Notes: generated by a model not told the origin, from the sequence alone. 64,000 bases of DNA from Streptomyces omiyaensis (GCF_014650895.1 NZ_BMVV01000011.1:172712-236711); one strand, 5' to 3'; shown: positions 15,880-24,847, numbered from the stretch's first letter. A program made the numbers and translations.

Positions 15880-16186
15880 CGCCCGGCTCCGGCCGCCGTC
15901 CCCTCGCCGGCGAGTGCCCGCACCCCGGGAGGGCCGGGGCGAAGAGGACCGCGCGGCCCGTGCCCCGTCCGACCGCTCCGAGGCCCTGTGCGGGGGCGGC
16001 GCCGCAGACGGCTTCGTGGCCGCGTTCGGCGGGGAGGGGTCCGAGATCGGGGCGGCCCGGGCGACCGAGGCGCACCCCGCCCCGTAACGGATGATCCTAA
16101 AAGCCTGTTGCGTGCGCCGTCTGTAATGCTCGATACTCGGTGGCGGGCGGCGTGCGAGTCGCCCGTACCGACAGTGAGGGGCGGAC

Positions 16187-17575
16187 ATGCGACGCGAAGA
16201 GCGCGATCTCATCGGTGTGCGAGAAGTGCCGGGCGACGTGTACTGGGGCATTCACACCCTGCGCGCGCTGGAGAACTTCCCCCTCACGGGCCTACCGCTC
16301 TCGTCGCACCCCGAACTCGTCGTCGCGCTCGCCGCGGTGAAGGAGGCGTCCGCTCTGGCCCACCTGGAGCTGGGGACCCTTCCCGAGGAACGGGCCCGGG
16401 CCGTCGTGGCCGCGTGCCGCGAAATCCGCGCGGGCCGCCTCCACGACCAGTTCGTCGTGGACGTCTTCCAGGGCGGTGCGGGCACCTCGGCCAACATGAA
16501 CGCCAACGAGGTCGTCGCCAACCGGGCCCTCGAAATCCTGGGCCACCCTCGCGGCCGCTACGAGCACCTGCACCCCAACGACGACGTGAACCGCTCCCAG
16601 AGCACCAACGACGTGTACCCCACGGCGGCCAAGCTGGCGGTGTACGCCTCCACGGGTCGGCTGCTCGACGCGATGACCGTGCTGCGCGATGCCTTCGGCG
16701 ACCGGGGCGGGCACTTCGCGAAGACGGTGAAGCTCGGACGCACCCAGCTCCAGGACGCCGTGCCGATGACGCTGGGCCGTGAATTCGACGCGTTCGCCCT
16801 CACCGTACGGGACGACGCCGACCTCATCGGCCTGGCCGCCACCTCCCTCCTGGAGGTGAACCTGGGGGGCACGGCGATCGGCACGGGGCTCAACGCGGAC
16901 GAGGGCTTCGCCCGGCTGGCCGTCGCCCACCTCGAAACCGTCGCGTCCGTGCCAGTCCGGCCCGCCCGCGATCTGGTGGAGAGCACGCAGGGCATCGGCG
17001 GATTCGTCCGGCTCTCCGGCGCCCTCCGGCAGTTCGCCGTACGGCTGTCCAAGATCTGCAACGACCTCAGGCTGCTCGCCTCGGGCCCTGGGGCGGGCCT
17101 CGGCGAGATCCGGCTGCCGGAGCTCCAGGCCGGGTCGAGCATCATGCCGGGCAAGGTGAATCCGGTGATGCCCGAGGCCGTGAACCAGGTCTGCTTCGAC
17201 GTCATCGGCGCGGACGCCGCGGTCTGTGCGGCGGCCCAGGCGGGGCAGCTCCAACTGAACGCCTTCGAGCCCTTGATGGTCCACCACCTGCTCAACTCGG
17301 CGAACCGGCTCGCCGCCGCCTGTCGGCTCCTGGCCGAACGCTGCGTCGCCGGCATCGAGGCCGACGAGGAGCGCCTGCGCGCCCTGGTGGAGCGGAGCGC
17401 CGGCCTCGCCACCGCGCTGAACCCGGTCATCGGTTACCAGCGGTCCACGGCCCTGGCCCGGGAGTGCCGCGCGTCCGGGGTTCCCGTCCGGGAGCTGGCG
17501 GCCCGCGACGGGCTGCTGACCGAGGGCGAACTCGACGAGCTGCTCGACCCGTGGCGCCTCGCCCGCCCGTGCTAG
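16187..17575 (+). CDS. aspA: Aspartate ammonia-lyase (aspartase)
   Basis: The 462-residue protein belongs to the aspartase/fumarase superfamily. Visible blocks are the N-terminal GDVYWGIHTLRALENFPLT (aspartase-like), QGGAGTSANMNANEV, NRSQSTNDVYPTA and the catalytic-loop signature GSSIMPGKVNPVMPE (about residues 318-332). The sequence is closer to AspA than FumC in the first block. It converts L-aspartate to fumarate and ammonia. Beside cyanophycinase-like peptidases and an importer it would take the aspartate released from poly-Asp-Arg into the TCA cycle. A long hairpin terminator follows. Confidence 0.88.
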   Translation: MRREERDLIGVREVPGDVYWGIHTLRALENFPLTGLPLSSHPELVVALAAVKEASALAHLELGTLPEERARAVVAACREIRAGRLHDQFVVDVFQGGAGTSANMNANEVVANRALEILGHPRGRYEHLHPNDDVNRSQSTNDVYPTAAKLAVYASTGRLLDAMTVLRDAFGDRGGHFAKTVKLGRTQLQDAVPMTLGREFDAFALTVRDDADLIGLAATSLLEVNLGGTAIGTGLNADEGFARLAVAHLETVASVPVRPARDLVESTQGIGGFVRLSGALRQFAVRLSKICNDLRLLASGPGAGLGEIRLPELQAGSSIMPGKVNPVMPEAVNQVCFDVIGADAAVCAAAQAGQLQLNAFEPLMVHHLLNSANRLAAACRLLAERCVAGIEADEERLRALVERSAGLATALNPVIGYQRSTALARECRASGVPVRELAARDGLLTEGELDELLDPWRLARPC

Positions 17576-17584
17576 TACCGGCGA

Positions 17585-17620
17585 GGTGGCGTCCCGGCCG
17601 GGCCCGGCCGGGACGCCACC
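17585..17620. terminator. 15-bp perfect stem, bidirectional terminator
   Basis: Arms ggtggcgtcccggcc (17585-17599) and ggccgggacgccacc (17606-17620) have a gggccc loop. It lies between the convergent aspA and S51 peptidase genes, so it can end both transcripts. Confidence 0.8.
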
Positions 17621-17681
17621 CGCGGTACGGGATGCCCGTGGGGCCGGTCGCGCGTGCGGGGCCCCGCGAGGGTGGAGAGCG

Positions 17682-19115
17682 TCAGCTCCTGGTGAGGGTA
17701 CAGGTGTAGGCGGCCGTGCCGGACCCGCTGTAGGCCTCCACGTCGAGGTAGTAGGTGCCCGTTCCGGTCGCCGTCCTGGTGAAGGACAGGGACTCGTCGG
17801 TGCCCGCTCCGTCGTTGACGGAGCGGGTCAGGGTGCTGCCGTTCGCGTCGAGCCAGTACACGTCGGCGTCGTAGGCGGTGGGCACGGCGCAGTTCACCGA
17901 GACGGTCTGGCCGGCCGCCACGGAGACCTTGAAGTAGTCGCGGTCGCTCGTCGACTTCATGCCGCCCGTGACCGTGCCGGGCGAGGCGAGCGCGGTGGCG
18001 TCGTCAGCCGTGTCACGCGTGTCGTTGGGCTCGCTCTCCGCGACCGTGGACCCGCCGCCGCCCTGCGAGCCGCAGTCGGTCACCGGCGTGCCGTTGTAGA
18101 GGTTGGCGTCGGCGACGCCGTTCGTGACGCTCCGCAGGTAGTAGCCGCACGTCGGGCGGTTCCTGAAGTCGAAGGTGGAGCCGGGCGTCAGACGCCAGAT
18201 CTTGAAGCCCGAGTAGGTGAGCGGCTTCCTGTCGACGGCCTGCTCGGGCTGGTGGTCGGCGAGGACGACGTACGCGTCCTTGCCGTACTGCGTCGCCATG
18301 CCGTTGCGGTCCAGGAACAGCGATCCGCCGCCCTCTTCCACGCCGACGCCCCAGGCCGCGCCACCCGGCGCGAGGCCGTCCTTCACGGCGCGCGCCAGGA
18401 AGGACATGGTGCGGCCCATGCGGTCGCGGGTCACGAAGTGGGAGTCGTTGATGACGGCTCCGTAGTTCGCCCACTCGAACATGCCGGTGGTGAAGCTGAC
18501 GTACCGGTCGTACGGGTTGGCGAGCGCCTCCGCGCTGGTGACGCTGCCGTTGCACGCGTCGTAGACGATCGGGCTGTTGATGTGGTGGCCCGCGCTGCCG
18601 CCGCCGGACCCTCCGCCCTTGGCCACGACCGACTCGACGGAGGCCTCCAGGGCGGTTCCCTTCCAGGCGGCGTAGCGGCACTGGTCGCCGCCCGCGAAGT
18701 AGACGAACTCGGCGTTGCGGACGTCGGTGTTCACCTGGCTGTTGTTGCCGTCGGACGCCGTCGTCAGCGTCCACGTCGTACAGGAGTTGACCCCGGCCAG
18801 CCCCGTGATGGTGTCGCACTCCGGAGTCCTGCTGCCCGAGGTCGGCGCCGAACCGGCCACGACGACCACGTCGAGGCTGCCCGTGCCGCCGCGGATCTCG
18901 TCGATGGCCCGGGTCATCGAGGCCGTCACGATACCGCCGGCGCCGTTCATCGTGAACGCCGGACCGTTCCATGCGCTGCGGCTGACGTCGGACGCGCTGC
19001 CGAGCCGGATCCTGTCGGCCGCCGCATGCGCCGGCTGCTGTGCCATCAGTACGGAGGCCATCGCGGTAAGGACGACGGCGGCCGCCGCGGGTGCCCTGAA
19101 GGGACGGTGTGTCAT
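17682..19115 (-). CDS. Secreted cyanophycinase-like S51 peptidase with C-terminal PPC domain
   Basis: The ATG at 19115 (aggag 6 nt upstream) begins a 477-residue protein with a signal peptide (about 1-30, QQPAHA). S51-family features are FAGGDQCRY (about 140), the nucleophile elbow GGGSAGHH (about 175) and the strikingly canonical cyanophycinase signature NDSHFVTRDRMGRTM (about 225-240). The EEGGGSLFLDRNG strand follows. Residues about 370-475 form a pre-peptidase C-terminal (PPC) beta domain (ESEPNDTRDTADDA), common in secreted binding modules. It probably cuts extracellular cyanophycin to beta-Asp-Arg. It is divergent from the importer operon and shares its control region. Confidence 0.78.
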   Translation of the reverse strand: MTHRPFRAPAAAAVVLTAMASVLMAQQPAHAAADRIRLGSASDVSRSAWNGPAFTMNGAGGIVTASMTRAIDEIRGGTGSLDVVVVAGSAPTSGSRTPECDTITGLAGVNSCTTWTLTTASDGNNSQVNTDVRNAEFVYFAGGDQCRYAAWKGTALEASVESVVAKGGGSGGGSAGHHINSPIVYDACNGSVTSAEALANPYDRYVSFTTGMFEWANYGAVINDSHFVTRDRMGRTMSFLARAVKDGLAPGGAAWGVGVEEGGGSLFLDRNGMATQYGKDAYVVLADHQPEQAVDRKPLTYSGFKIWRLTPGSTFDFRNRPTCGYYLRSVTNGVADANLYNGTPVTDCGSQGGGGSTVAESEPNDTRDTADDATALASPGTVTGGMKSTSDRDYFKVSVAAGQTVSVNCAVPTAYDADVYWLDANGSTLTRSVNDGAGTDESLSFTRTATGTGTYYLDVEAYSGSGTAAYTCTLTRS

Positions 19116-19181
19116 GTGCACTCCTGGAAGGGGGCTGACTCGATGCCGCAGCCGTAGGACTGGGTCTGCGGGATTGGTAGC

Positions 19182-19223
19182 GGAACTTACAAGCCATGAC
19201 CAAGTTGGGGAAGATGTAAGTCC
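19182..19223. promoter_or_regulatory. Spaced inverted repeat GGAACTTACA / TGTAAGTCC
   Basis: Arms at 19182-19191 and 19215-19223 are inverted copies (one extra A in the first) with a 23-nt spacer, in the 309-bp divergent region between the S51 peptidase and importer genes. They could be two half-sites of one regulator or part of the promoter of the minus-strand peptidase gene. The binding protein is not known. Confidence 0.35.
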
Positions 19224-19304
19224 GAAAGATTGCCCCGCCCCTCGCAATTGAGCCACGAAAGCCTACCGAAAGCCCCCAAATCACCCCAAGATCGTGGCCG
19301 AATC

Positions 19305-19328
19305 TCTCGTTACATGAACGTAATGAGA
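19305..19328. promoter_or_regulatory. 24-bp imperfect palindrome, candidate operator of the cyanophycin island
   Basis: Arms tctcgttac (19305-19313) and gtaatgaga (19320-19328) are inverted with one mismatch. The site lies 97 bp upstream of the importer lipoprotein start. It is in a locally A+T-rich segment, unlike the surrounding DNA, and is placed to control the importer operon and possibly the divergent peptidase. The RpiR regulator at the other end of the island is one candidate binder (inference). Confidence 0.5.
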
Positions 19329-19424
19329 CGTACATCTAGCCATTCCATGGGTTCCTCTGTAATTTCGCAGCAGTGCCGGGCGGTCAGACTCCGCCGGCAG
19401 ATGACCACCGAGAGGTTCCAGGCG

Positions 19425-20366
19425 ATGAACGCTCGTATCGCACGCCCCACGGCCGCCGCCGCCGCGGCGGCGACCATGCTCCTGTCCCTGTCCGCCTGCG
19501 GGGCTGACGAGCCCGCCGCCCCGTCGGGCAAGGCCGTCGTCGCCGGCGTGGAGATCGTCAAGGACCAGAAGCTGCACGACCTGCTCCCCGAAAAGATCAG
19601 GAAGGCCGGTGAGGTGCGCGTCGCGACCGACGTCCCCTACCCGCCGTTCGAGATGTACGTGAAGGAGGGCGAGACCGAGCTGACCGGCCTGGACTACGAC
19701 CTCGGCCAGGCGCTCGGCGCCAAGCTGGGCGTGACCTTCGCGTTCTCCCCGCAGAAGTTCGACGGCATCGTCCCCGCCATCCAGGCCGGCAAGTTCGACG
19801 TGGCGATGTCGGCGATCACCGACAACAAGGAGCGGCAGAAGGTCGTCGACTTCGTCGACTACTCCCGGTCCGGTTCCGGCATCCTCGTCGCCGAGGGCAA
19901 CCCGGCGGAGGTGACCACCCTGGACGACCTGTGCGGACGGAAGGTCGCCGTCCAGACCGCGACCAACCAGCTCGACCTCCTCAAGGAGCACCAGGCGGCC
20001 TGCTCCGCCGCGGGCAAGGGGAAGATCGACATCCAGACCTTCCCCAAGGACTCCGACGCCCAGCTCGCCCTGCGCTCCGGCAAGGTGATCGCCCAGGTCC
20101 TCACCAAGCCCGCCGCCGGCTGGGTGGCCAAGACCGCGGACGACGGCAAGGCCTTCGACCTCGCCGAGGACCCCGCCGCGCCGGGCGGCTACAACGCCTC
20201 GCCCAACGGCATCGCGGTCAGCAAGGACCTCCCGCAGCTGACGGACGCCATCCAGCAGGCCCTCCAGGCCCTCATCGACGACGGAACCGTCGTCGCGGTC
20301 TACGGCAAGTACGGCGTCGCCTCGATCGCCGTCAAGGAAGCGACCAAGAACGCGGCGGTGGACTAG
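19425..20366 (+). CDS. Polar amino-acid ABC transporter substrate-binding lipoprotein
   Basis: The ATG at 19425 is preferred (gagagg 9 nt upstream) over an in-frame ATG at 19401 that lacks a ribosome site. The 313-residue family 3 binding protein has a lipobox LSLSAC, then VATDVPYPPFEMYV, the ligand-contacting SAITDNKERQKVVDFVDYSRSG type motif and the second-lobe PNGIAVSK. The usual ligands of the family are basic, acidic or amide amino acids and opines. Given the neighbours, the ligand could be beta-Asp-Arg, Asp or Arg. It is the first gene of a five-gene plus-strand operon. Confidence 0.9.
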   Translation: MNARIARPTAAAAAAATMLLSLSACGADEPAAPSGKAVVAGVEIVKDQKLHDLLPEKIRKAGEVRVATDVPYPPFEMYVKEGETELTGLDYDLGQALGAKLGVTFAFSPQKFDGIVPAIQAGKFDVAMSAITDNKERQKVVDFVDYSRSGSGILVAEGNPAEVTTLDDLCGRKVAVQTATNQLDLLKEHQAACSAAGKGKIDIQTFPKDSDAQLALRSGKVIAQVLTKPAAGWVAKTADDGKAFDLAEDPAAPGGYNASPNGIAVSKDLPQLTDAIQQALQALIDDGTVVAVYGKYGVASIAVKEATKNAAVD

Positions 20367-20368
20367 AG

Positions 20369-21337
20369 ATGGCCAGCACCACCAAGGTCCCGCAGAGCCC
20401 CACCGCCACGGACCGGCCCCCCGCCCCCCGGGAACTCGAGATCGTCCCCGTCCGCAACTACGCACGGTGGATCGCGGCCGTCGCCTCGGTCCTCGCCCTC
20501 GTCGGACTGGTCGGCTCGCTCGCCAAGAACGACAACCTGCACTGGGACGTGGTCGGCGACTACCTCTTCGCCGACCTCATCTTCGACGGTCTCGCGACGA
20601 CCCTCTGGCTCACCGCCGCCGCCATGCTCCTCGGCCTGGGGCTGGGCACGCTGATCGCCGTCATGCGGCTCTCCTCCAGCCCCGTGCTGTACGGCCTGGC
20701 CAACGCCTTCGTCTGGGTCTTCCGCGGCACCCCGCTGCTCGTCCAGATCATCTTCTGGGGCTACGCCGCCGCGCTCTACACGTACGTGAAGATCGGCGTC
20801 CCCTTCACCGACATCACGTTCTTCCAGGCCGAGACCAACACCCTGCTGACACCGGCGATCGCCGCCCTGCTCGCCCTCGGCCTGAACGAAGCCGCCTACG
20901 CCTCCGAGATCGTCCGCGCCGGCATCCAGTCCGTCGACCCCGGCCAGGCCGAGGCCGCCCACTCGCTCGGCATGCGCCCCGCGCTCACCATGCGCCGCAT
21001 CGTCCTTCCCCAGGCGATGCGCGTGATCATCCCGCCGATGGGCAACGAGACCATCAACATGCTCAAGATGACCGCGCTCGTCTCGGTCATCTCCGCCCAC
21101 GACCTGATGTCCAACATCCAGGACGTGTACGCCCAGAACTACCAGGTCATTCCCATGCTGGTCGTGGCCAGCATCTGGTACCTGGCGCTCGTCACCCTCC
21201 TCGGCGTGCCCCAGGCCTGGCTGGAGCGGCGCTACGGCCGCGGAACCACCCGCGCCGGACACGTCTCGCCCTTCCGGCGTCTGCTCGGCGGAACCGCGGA
21301 GCGGCTCGGCAAGAACAGCAAGGAGCAGAACCGATGA
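20369..21337 (+). CDS. Polar amino-acid ABC transporter permease
   Basis: The ATG lies 2 bp after the stop of the binding-protein gene. The 322-residue HisM/GlnP-type permease has a long cytoplasmic N-terminus, membrane segments from about residue 32, the family motif FRGTPLLVQI (about 118) and the coupling loop EAAHSLGMRPALTMRRIVLP (about 190-210). Only one permease is encoded, so it probably works as a homodimer with the ATPase that follows. Confidence 0.93.
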   Translation: MASTTKVPQSPTATDRPPAPRELEIVPVRNYARWIAAVASVLALVGLVGSLAKNDNLHWDVVGDYLFADLIFDGLATTLWLTAAAMLLGLGLGTLIAVMRLSSSPVLYGLANAFVWVFRGTPLLVQIIFWGYAAALYTYVKIGVPFTDITFFQAETNTLLTPAIAALLALGLNEAAYASEIVRAGIQSVDPGQAEAAHSLGMRPALTMRRIVLPQAMRVIIPPMGNETINMLKMTALVSVISAHDLMSNIQDVYAQNYQVIPMLVVASIWYLALVTLLGVPQAWLERRYGRGTTRAGHVSPFRRLLGGTAERLGKNSKEQNR

Positions 21338-22098
21338 GCACCCCCATGGTGCGCGCCGAAGGCGTACGCAAGCACTTCGGGAGGCTGGAGGTCCTCAAGG
21401 GCATCGACCTCACCGTCGGACGCGGCCAGGTCTGCTGCCTCCTCGGCCCCTCCGGCTCGGGCAAGTCCACCTTCCTGCGCTGCATCAACCACCTGGAGAA
21501 GGTCGACGGAGGCCGCCTCACCGTCGACGGCGAACCCGTCGGCTACCGGCAGCAGGGCAACAAGCTCCACGAGCTGCGCGAACGCGAGGTCGCCGACCGC
21601 CGCCGGGACATCGGCATGGTCTTCCAGCGGTTCAACCTCTTCCCCCACATGACGGCCGTCGAGAACGTCATGGAGGCCCCCGTCAAGGTCGCGGGCGTCT
21701 CCCGCGCCGACGCCCGGGAGCACGCCCACTCTCTCCTCGACCAGGTCGGTCTCGGCGACCGCGCCCGCCACTACCCCGCCCAGCTCTCCGGCGGCCAGCA
21801 ACAACGCGTCGCGATCGCCCGCGCGCTGGCCATGAAGCCCAAGCTGATGCTCTTCGACGAGCCGACGTCCGCCCTCGACCCCGAGCTGGTCGGGGACGTC
21901 CTGGACGTCATGCGCCGGCTCGCCGACGACGGCATGACCATGGTCGTCGTCACCCACGAGATCGGCTTCGCCCGCGAGGTCGGCGACACCGCCGTCTTCA
22001 TGGACGAAGGCGTCGTCGTCGAAGCGGGCGACCCCCGCCAGGTCCTCGTCGACCCGGAGCAGGAACGCACCCGTGCCTTCCTGTCCAAGGTCCTGTGA
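21334..22098 (+). CDS. Polar amino-acid ABC transporter ATP-binding protein
   Basis: The ATG overlaps the permease stop (21334-21337). The 254-residue GlnQ-type ATPase has Walker A GPSGSGKST (about 38-46), Q-loop FQRFNLFPHMT, signature LSGGQQQRVAIARAL, Walker B LMLFDEPTSALDPE and switch His in VVTHEIGFA. The stop overlaps the GTG of the M20 peptidase gene, which ties the peptidase to the transporter. Confidence 0.95.
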   Translation: MSTPMVRAEGVRKHFGRLEVLKGIDLTVGRGQVCCLLGPSGSGKSTFLRCINHLEKVDGGRLTVDGEPVGYRQQGNKLHELREREVADRRRDIGMVFQRFNLFPHMTAVENVMEAPVKVAGVSRADAREHAHSLLDQVGLGDRARHYPAQLSGGQQQRVAIARALAMKPKLMLFDEPTSALDPELVGDVLDVMRRLADDGMTMVVVTHEIGFAREVGDTAVFMDEGVVVEAGDPRQVLVDPEQERTRAFLSKVL

Positions 22099-23312
22099 GC
22101 GCCCCCACCCGGCGCCAGGAGAGGCTCGACGACCTCCTGGACCTGGCCCGCGCCCACCGCGCCGACTACCTGCGCGACCTGGAAGAGCTCGTCTCCGTCG
22201 ACTCCGGTTCCTACAGCCCGGAGGGCGTCGACAAGGTCGCCGACTGGGTCGAACGCCGGCTCGCACGACTCGGCTTCGACGTGGAACGCGTCCGCTTCCC
22301 GGCCGCGCCCGACGGGCAGCGGACCGGCGACGCGCTCATCGGCCGCAGGCGCGGCGGCCTGCCCGAGGCGCGGGGAGGCCGCAGGATCCTCCTCGCCGGC
22401 CACATGGACACCGTCTTCGAGAACGGCACCGCGGCCGCCCGCCCCTTCCGGATCGAGGGCTCCACGGCGTACGGCCCCGGCGTCAGCGACGACAAGGGCG
22501 GCCTGCTCGCCGGACTCACGGCCCTGGAGATCCTGGGCGAGTGCGGCGTCGACGCGTACGACGAGCTGGTGCTGCTCGCCACCCCCGACGAGGAGATCGG
22601 CTCGCCCGCCAGCCGGCCGCTGATCGAGGCGACGGCCGCCGGCGTGCACTTCGGGCTCGGCCTGGAATGCGCCCGGGAGAACGGTGACCTCGTCATCGCC
22701 CGCAAGGGCGTCGCCGACTTCCGCCTCACCGTGACCGGCCGGGCGGCGCACGCCGGCATCGAACCCGAGCGCGGAGCCAACGCGGCCCTCGCCGCCGCCC
22801 ACCTCACCGTCGCCCTCCAGGCCCTCAACGGCCACTGGCACGACGTGACCGTCAACGTCGGCGTCGTACGGGCCGGCACCCGCGCCAACATCGTCTGCCC
22901 CCAGGCGGAACTCCGCATCGAGGTCCGCGCCGCCACGACGGCCGACATCCAGCGCGTCACCCGGGCCATCCGCGAAGCCGCCGACCAGCCCGGGGTCCCC
23001 GGCGTCACGGTCGAGGTGGAACAGCTCGACCTGTGCCCGCCGATGGAGGACACCTCCGCCTCCCGGCGGATGTTCGACCACGCGCGCCGCGCGGCCCGCG
23101 CCGCCGGCATCGAGCTCGGCGCCGCCGCCACCGGTGGCGTGGGGGACGCCAACCTCATCGCCGGCACGGGCATCCCCGTCCTCGACGGCCTGGGCCCGGT
23201 CGGCGGCGCCGACCACACGCCCCAGGAGTGGCTCGACGTCACCAGCGTCCCGCAGCGTATCGCCCTCCTCGCCGACCTGATCGCCTCCCTGGGCACGGCC
23301 GGCACCACCTGA
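22095..23312 (+). CDS. Cytoplasmic M20-family metallopeptidase, candidate beta-Asp-Arg dipeptidase
   Basis: The GTG overlaps the ATPase stop. The 405-residue protein has no signal peptide. It shows the M20 zinc ligands: His in GHMDTVF (about 103), bridging Asp in GVSDDKGG (about 133) and the catalytic/ligand Glu pair in PDEEIGS (about 167). A dimerisation domain follows with GRAAHAG (about 215), and a C-terminal His appears in GGADHTPQEW. It is closest to the carboxypeptidase G2/ArgE-DapE branch. Its place between an amino-acid importer and a cyanophycinase suggests that it splits the imported dipeptide. Known beta-Asp-Arg hydrolases are IadA, IaaA and CphZ, none of which is an M20 protein, so the specific activity is inference. 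Confidence 0.85.
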   Translation: MSAPTRRQERLDDLLDLARAHRADYLRDLEELVSVDSGSYSPEGVDKVADWVERRLARLGFDVERVRFPAAPDGQRTGDALIGRRRGGLPEARGGRRILLAGHMDTVFENGTAAARPFRIEGSTAYGPGVSDDKGGLLAGLTALEILGECGVDAYDELVLLATPDEEIGSPASRPLIEATAAGVHFGLGLECARENGDLVIARKGVADFRLTVTGRAAHAGIEPERGANAALAAAHLTVALQALNGHWHDVTVNVGVVRAGTRANIVCPQAELRIEVRAATTADIQRVTRAIREAADQPGVPGVTVEVEQLDLCPPMEDTSASRRMFDHARRAARAAGIELGAAATGGVGDANLIAGTGIPVLDGLGPVGGADHTPQEWLDVTSVPQRIALLADLIASLGTAGTT

Positions 23313-23485
23313 ACGACGCCGGTGCCACCTCGGCGCCGACCCCGACGCGCGGCGGAGGGAAGCCCCGCTCCCCTCCGCCGCGGACACGGCGCCGACGCCG
23401 CCGGAGGCGCCCGCCCCGGGCCCCGGCCACGCGCTCCCGCCCCTCGCACCGCCCCGCGACCCATCCGACCCTCAACGGAGGCACC

Positions 23486-24769
23486 ATGCGCGCTCCTTCC
23501 GCACGCCGCACCGTCCTTGCCGGCGCCCTTGCCGTCTCCCTCCTCTCGGTCTCCTCCTCCGCTCTCGCCGACGCCCCGGGAGACCGGCCCCAGGCGGGGT
23601 CCCTCGTCCTGATCGGAGGAGCCCTCAAGGAGAGCAACACCCAGGTCTACGGCGAGATCATCAAGCGGGCCGGCGGCTCCGGCGCCCGTATCGGGATCAT
23701 CACGGCCGCCTCCGTCCCCGAGAGCCAGGACCCCCACGCCGGCGACCCCGACCTCTGCAGCAACTCCGCCTGCAACGGCGCCTACTACGCCGGCCTCTTC
23801 GAGCGCCACGGGGCCGCGGACGCCCAGTGGATCCCCCTGGACATCGACCACGTGGCCAACGCCGACTCGGACGCCGTCGTCGCCCAGGTCGAGTCCATGA
23901 CCGGCTTCTTCTTCGGCGGCGGCGACCAGTACCGCTACGTCACCACCCTGCTGCGCGGAGAGGCGCACCGGGACTCCAAGGTCCTGGCCGCGATCCGCGC
24001 CAAGCTCGCCCGGGGCGCCGTCGTCGCCGGGTCCTCCGCGGGCGCCCAGATCGTCTCCGGCCCCGACATGGTCAGCGGCGGAGAGTCCTACGAGGGGCTC
24101 CGGGACGGCAGCGCTCCCGGCTACTTCGACGACCCGACCCGCCTCGGGTACATCCCCGAGGGCGGCTTCGGCTTCCTCCGCTCGGGACTCGTCGACACCC
24201 ACACGGGCGCCTACGGACGCGAGGGCCGGGCGCTGCGCCTCGCCTCCGACACCGGCCACGACCGCGTCTACGGCCTGGAGGAGAACACCGCCCTCGTCGT
24301 CGACCGGCCCGGCAGCGCCCGCGAGCACCTCAGCGTCCTCGGTCCGAACGGCGTCGCCGTCCTGGACCTGCGCGACGCCCGCGCCCACGACTCCGAGGAC
24401 GGCTGGTCCCTGCGCCGGGCCCGATACAGCTACCTCACGGACGGGGACCAGTACGACGCGCGCACCTGGACGCCGCGCGTCCACCCGTCCAAGCAGCCCC
24501 TGAACCCCGTCGGAACGGTGCCCGTGCCCGCCGAAACCGACGTCTTCTCCTCCGCGGCCAACCCCGACGGCGTCCCGTACGGCTTCCGTACCACCGCGCG
24601 GGCGCTCGCCTCGACGCGCGCGCAGAACGGCGCGACCGCGACCACGTTCGAGAGCGGGCCGCGGTTCACGGTGACGTTCACCAAGGCGCGCGGCTTCGCC
24701 GCCTTCACCAGCGACGGCACGGACGCCCGCTCGCTCCTCTCCCTGCGCATCGACATCGCGCCGCGCTGA
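23486..24769 (+). CDS. Secreted cyanophycinase (peptidase S51)
   Basis: The 427-residue protein has a signal peptide (about 1-29, SSALADA). The S51 core begins GSLVLIGGALKESN, then IGIITAASVPES, FFGGGDQYRYV (about 150), the nucleophile elbow GSSAGAQIVSGPDM (about 182) and DTHTGAYGREGR, where the canonical DxHFxxRxRxGR is altered but keeps Asp, His and the last Arg. VYGLEENTALVV completes the active-site region. A beta-rich tail of about 120 residues follows. It is predicted to hydrolyse extracellular cyanophycin to beta-Asp-Arg. It is the last gene of the importer operon, 173 bp after the peptidase gene. Confidence 0.85.
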   Translation: MRAPSARRTVLAGALAVSLLSVSSSALADAPGDRPQAGSLVLIGGALKESNTQVYGEIIKRAGGSGARIGIITAASVPESQDPHAGDPDLCSNSACNGAYYAGLFERHGAADAQWIPLDIDHVANADSDAVVAQVESMTGFFFGGGDQYRYVTTLLRGEAHRDSKVLAAIRAKLARGAVVAGSSAGAQIVSGPDMVSGGESYEGLRDGSAPGYFDDPTRLGYIPEGGFGFLRSGLVDTHTGAYGREGRALRLASDTGHDRVYGLEENTALVVDRPGSAREHLSVLGPNGVAVLDLRDARAHDSEDGWSLRRARYSYLTDGDQYDARTWTPRVHPSKQPLNPVGTVPVPAETDVFSSAANPDGVPYGFRTTARALASTRAQNGATATTFESGPRFTVTFTKARGFAAFTSDGTDARSLLSLRIDIAPR

Positions 24770-24781
24770 CCGGCACGACAC

Positions 24782-24810
24782 GGAGCCGGCCCCGGACGGG
24801 GGCCGGCTCC
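24782..24810. terminator. 12-bp stem with TTT tail
   Basis: Arms ggagccggcccc (24782-24793) and ggggccggctcc (24799-24810) are followed by TTT on the plus strand. It closes the importer-peptidase operon before the convergent RpiR gene. Confidence 0.85.
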
Positions 24811-24847
24811 TTTCACGTCGTCGAGCGGACCGCGACGCGCGGTCCGG

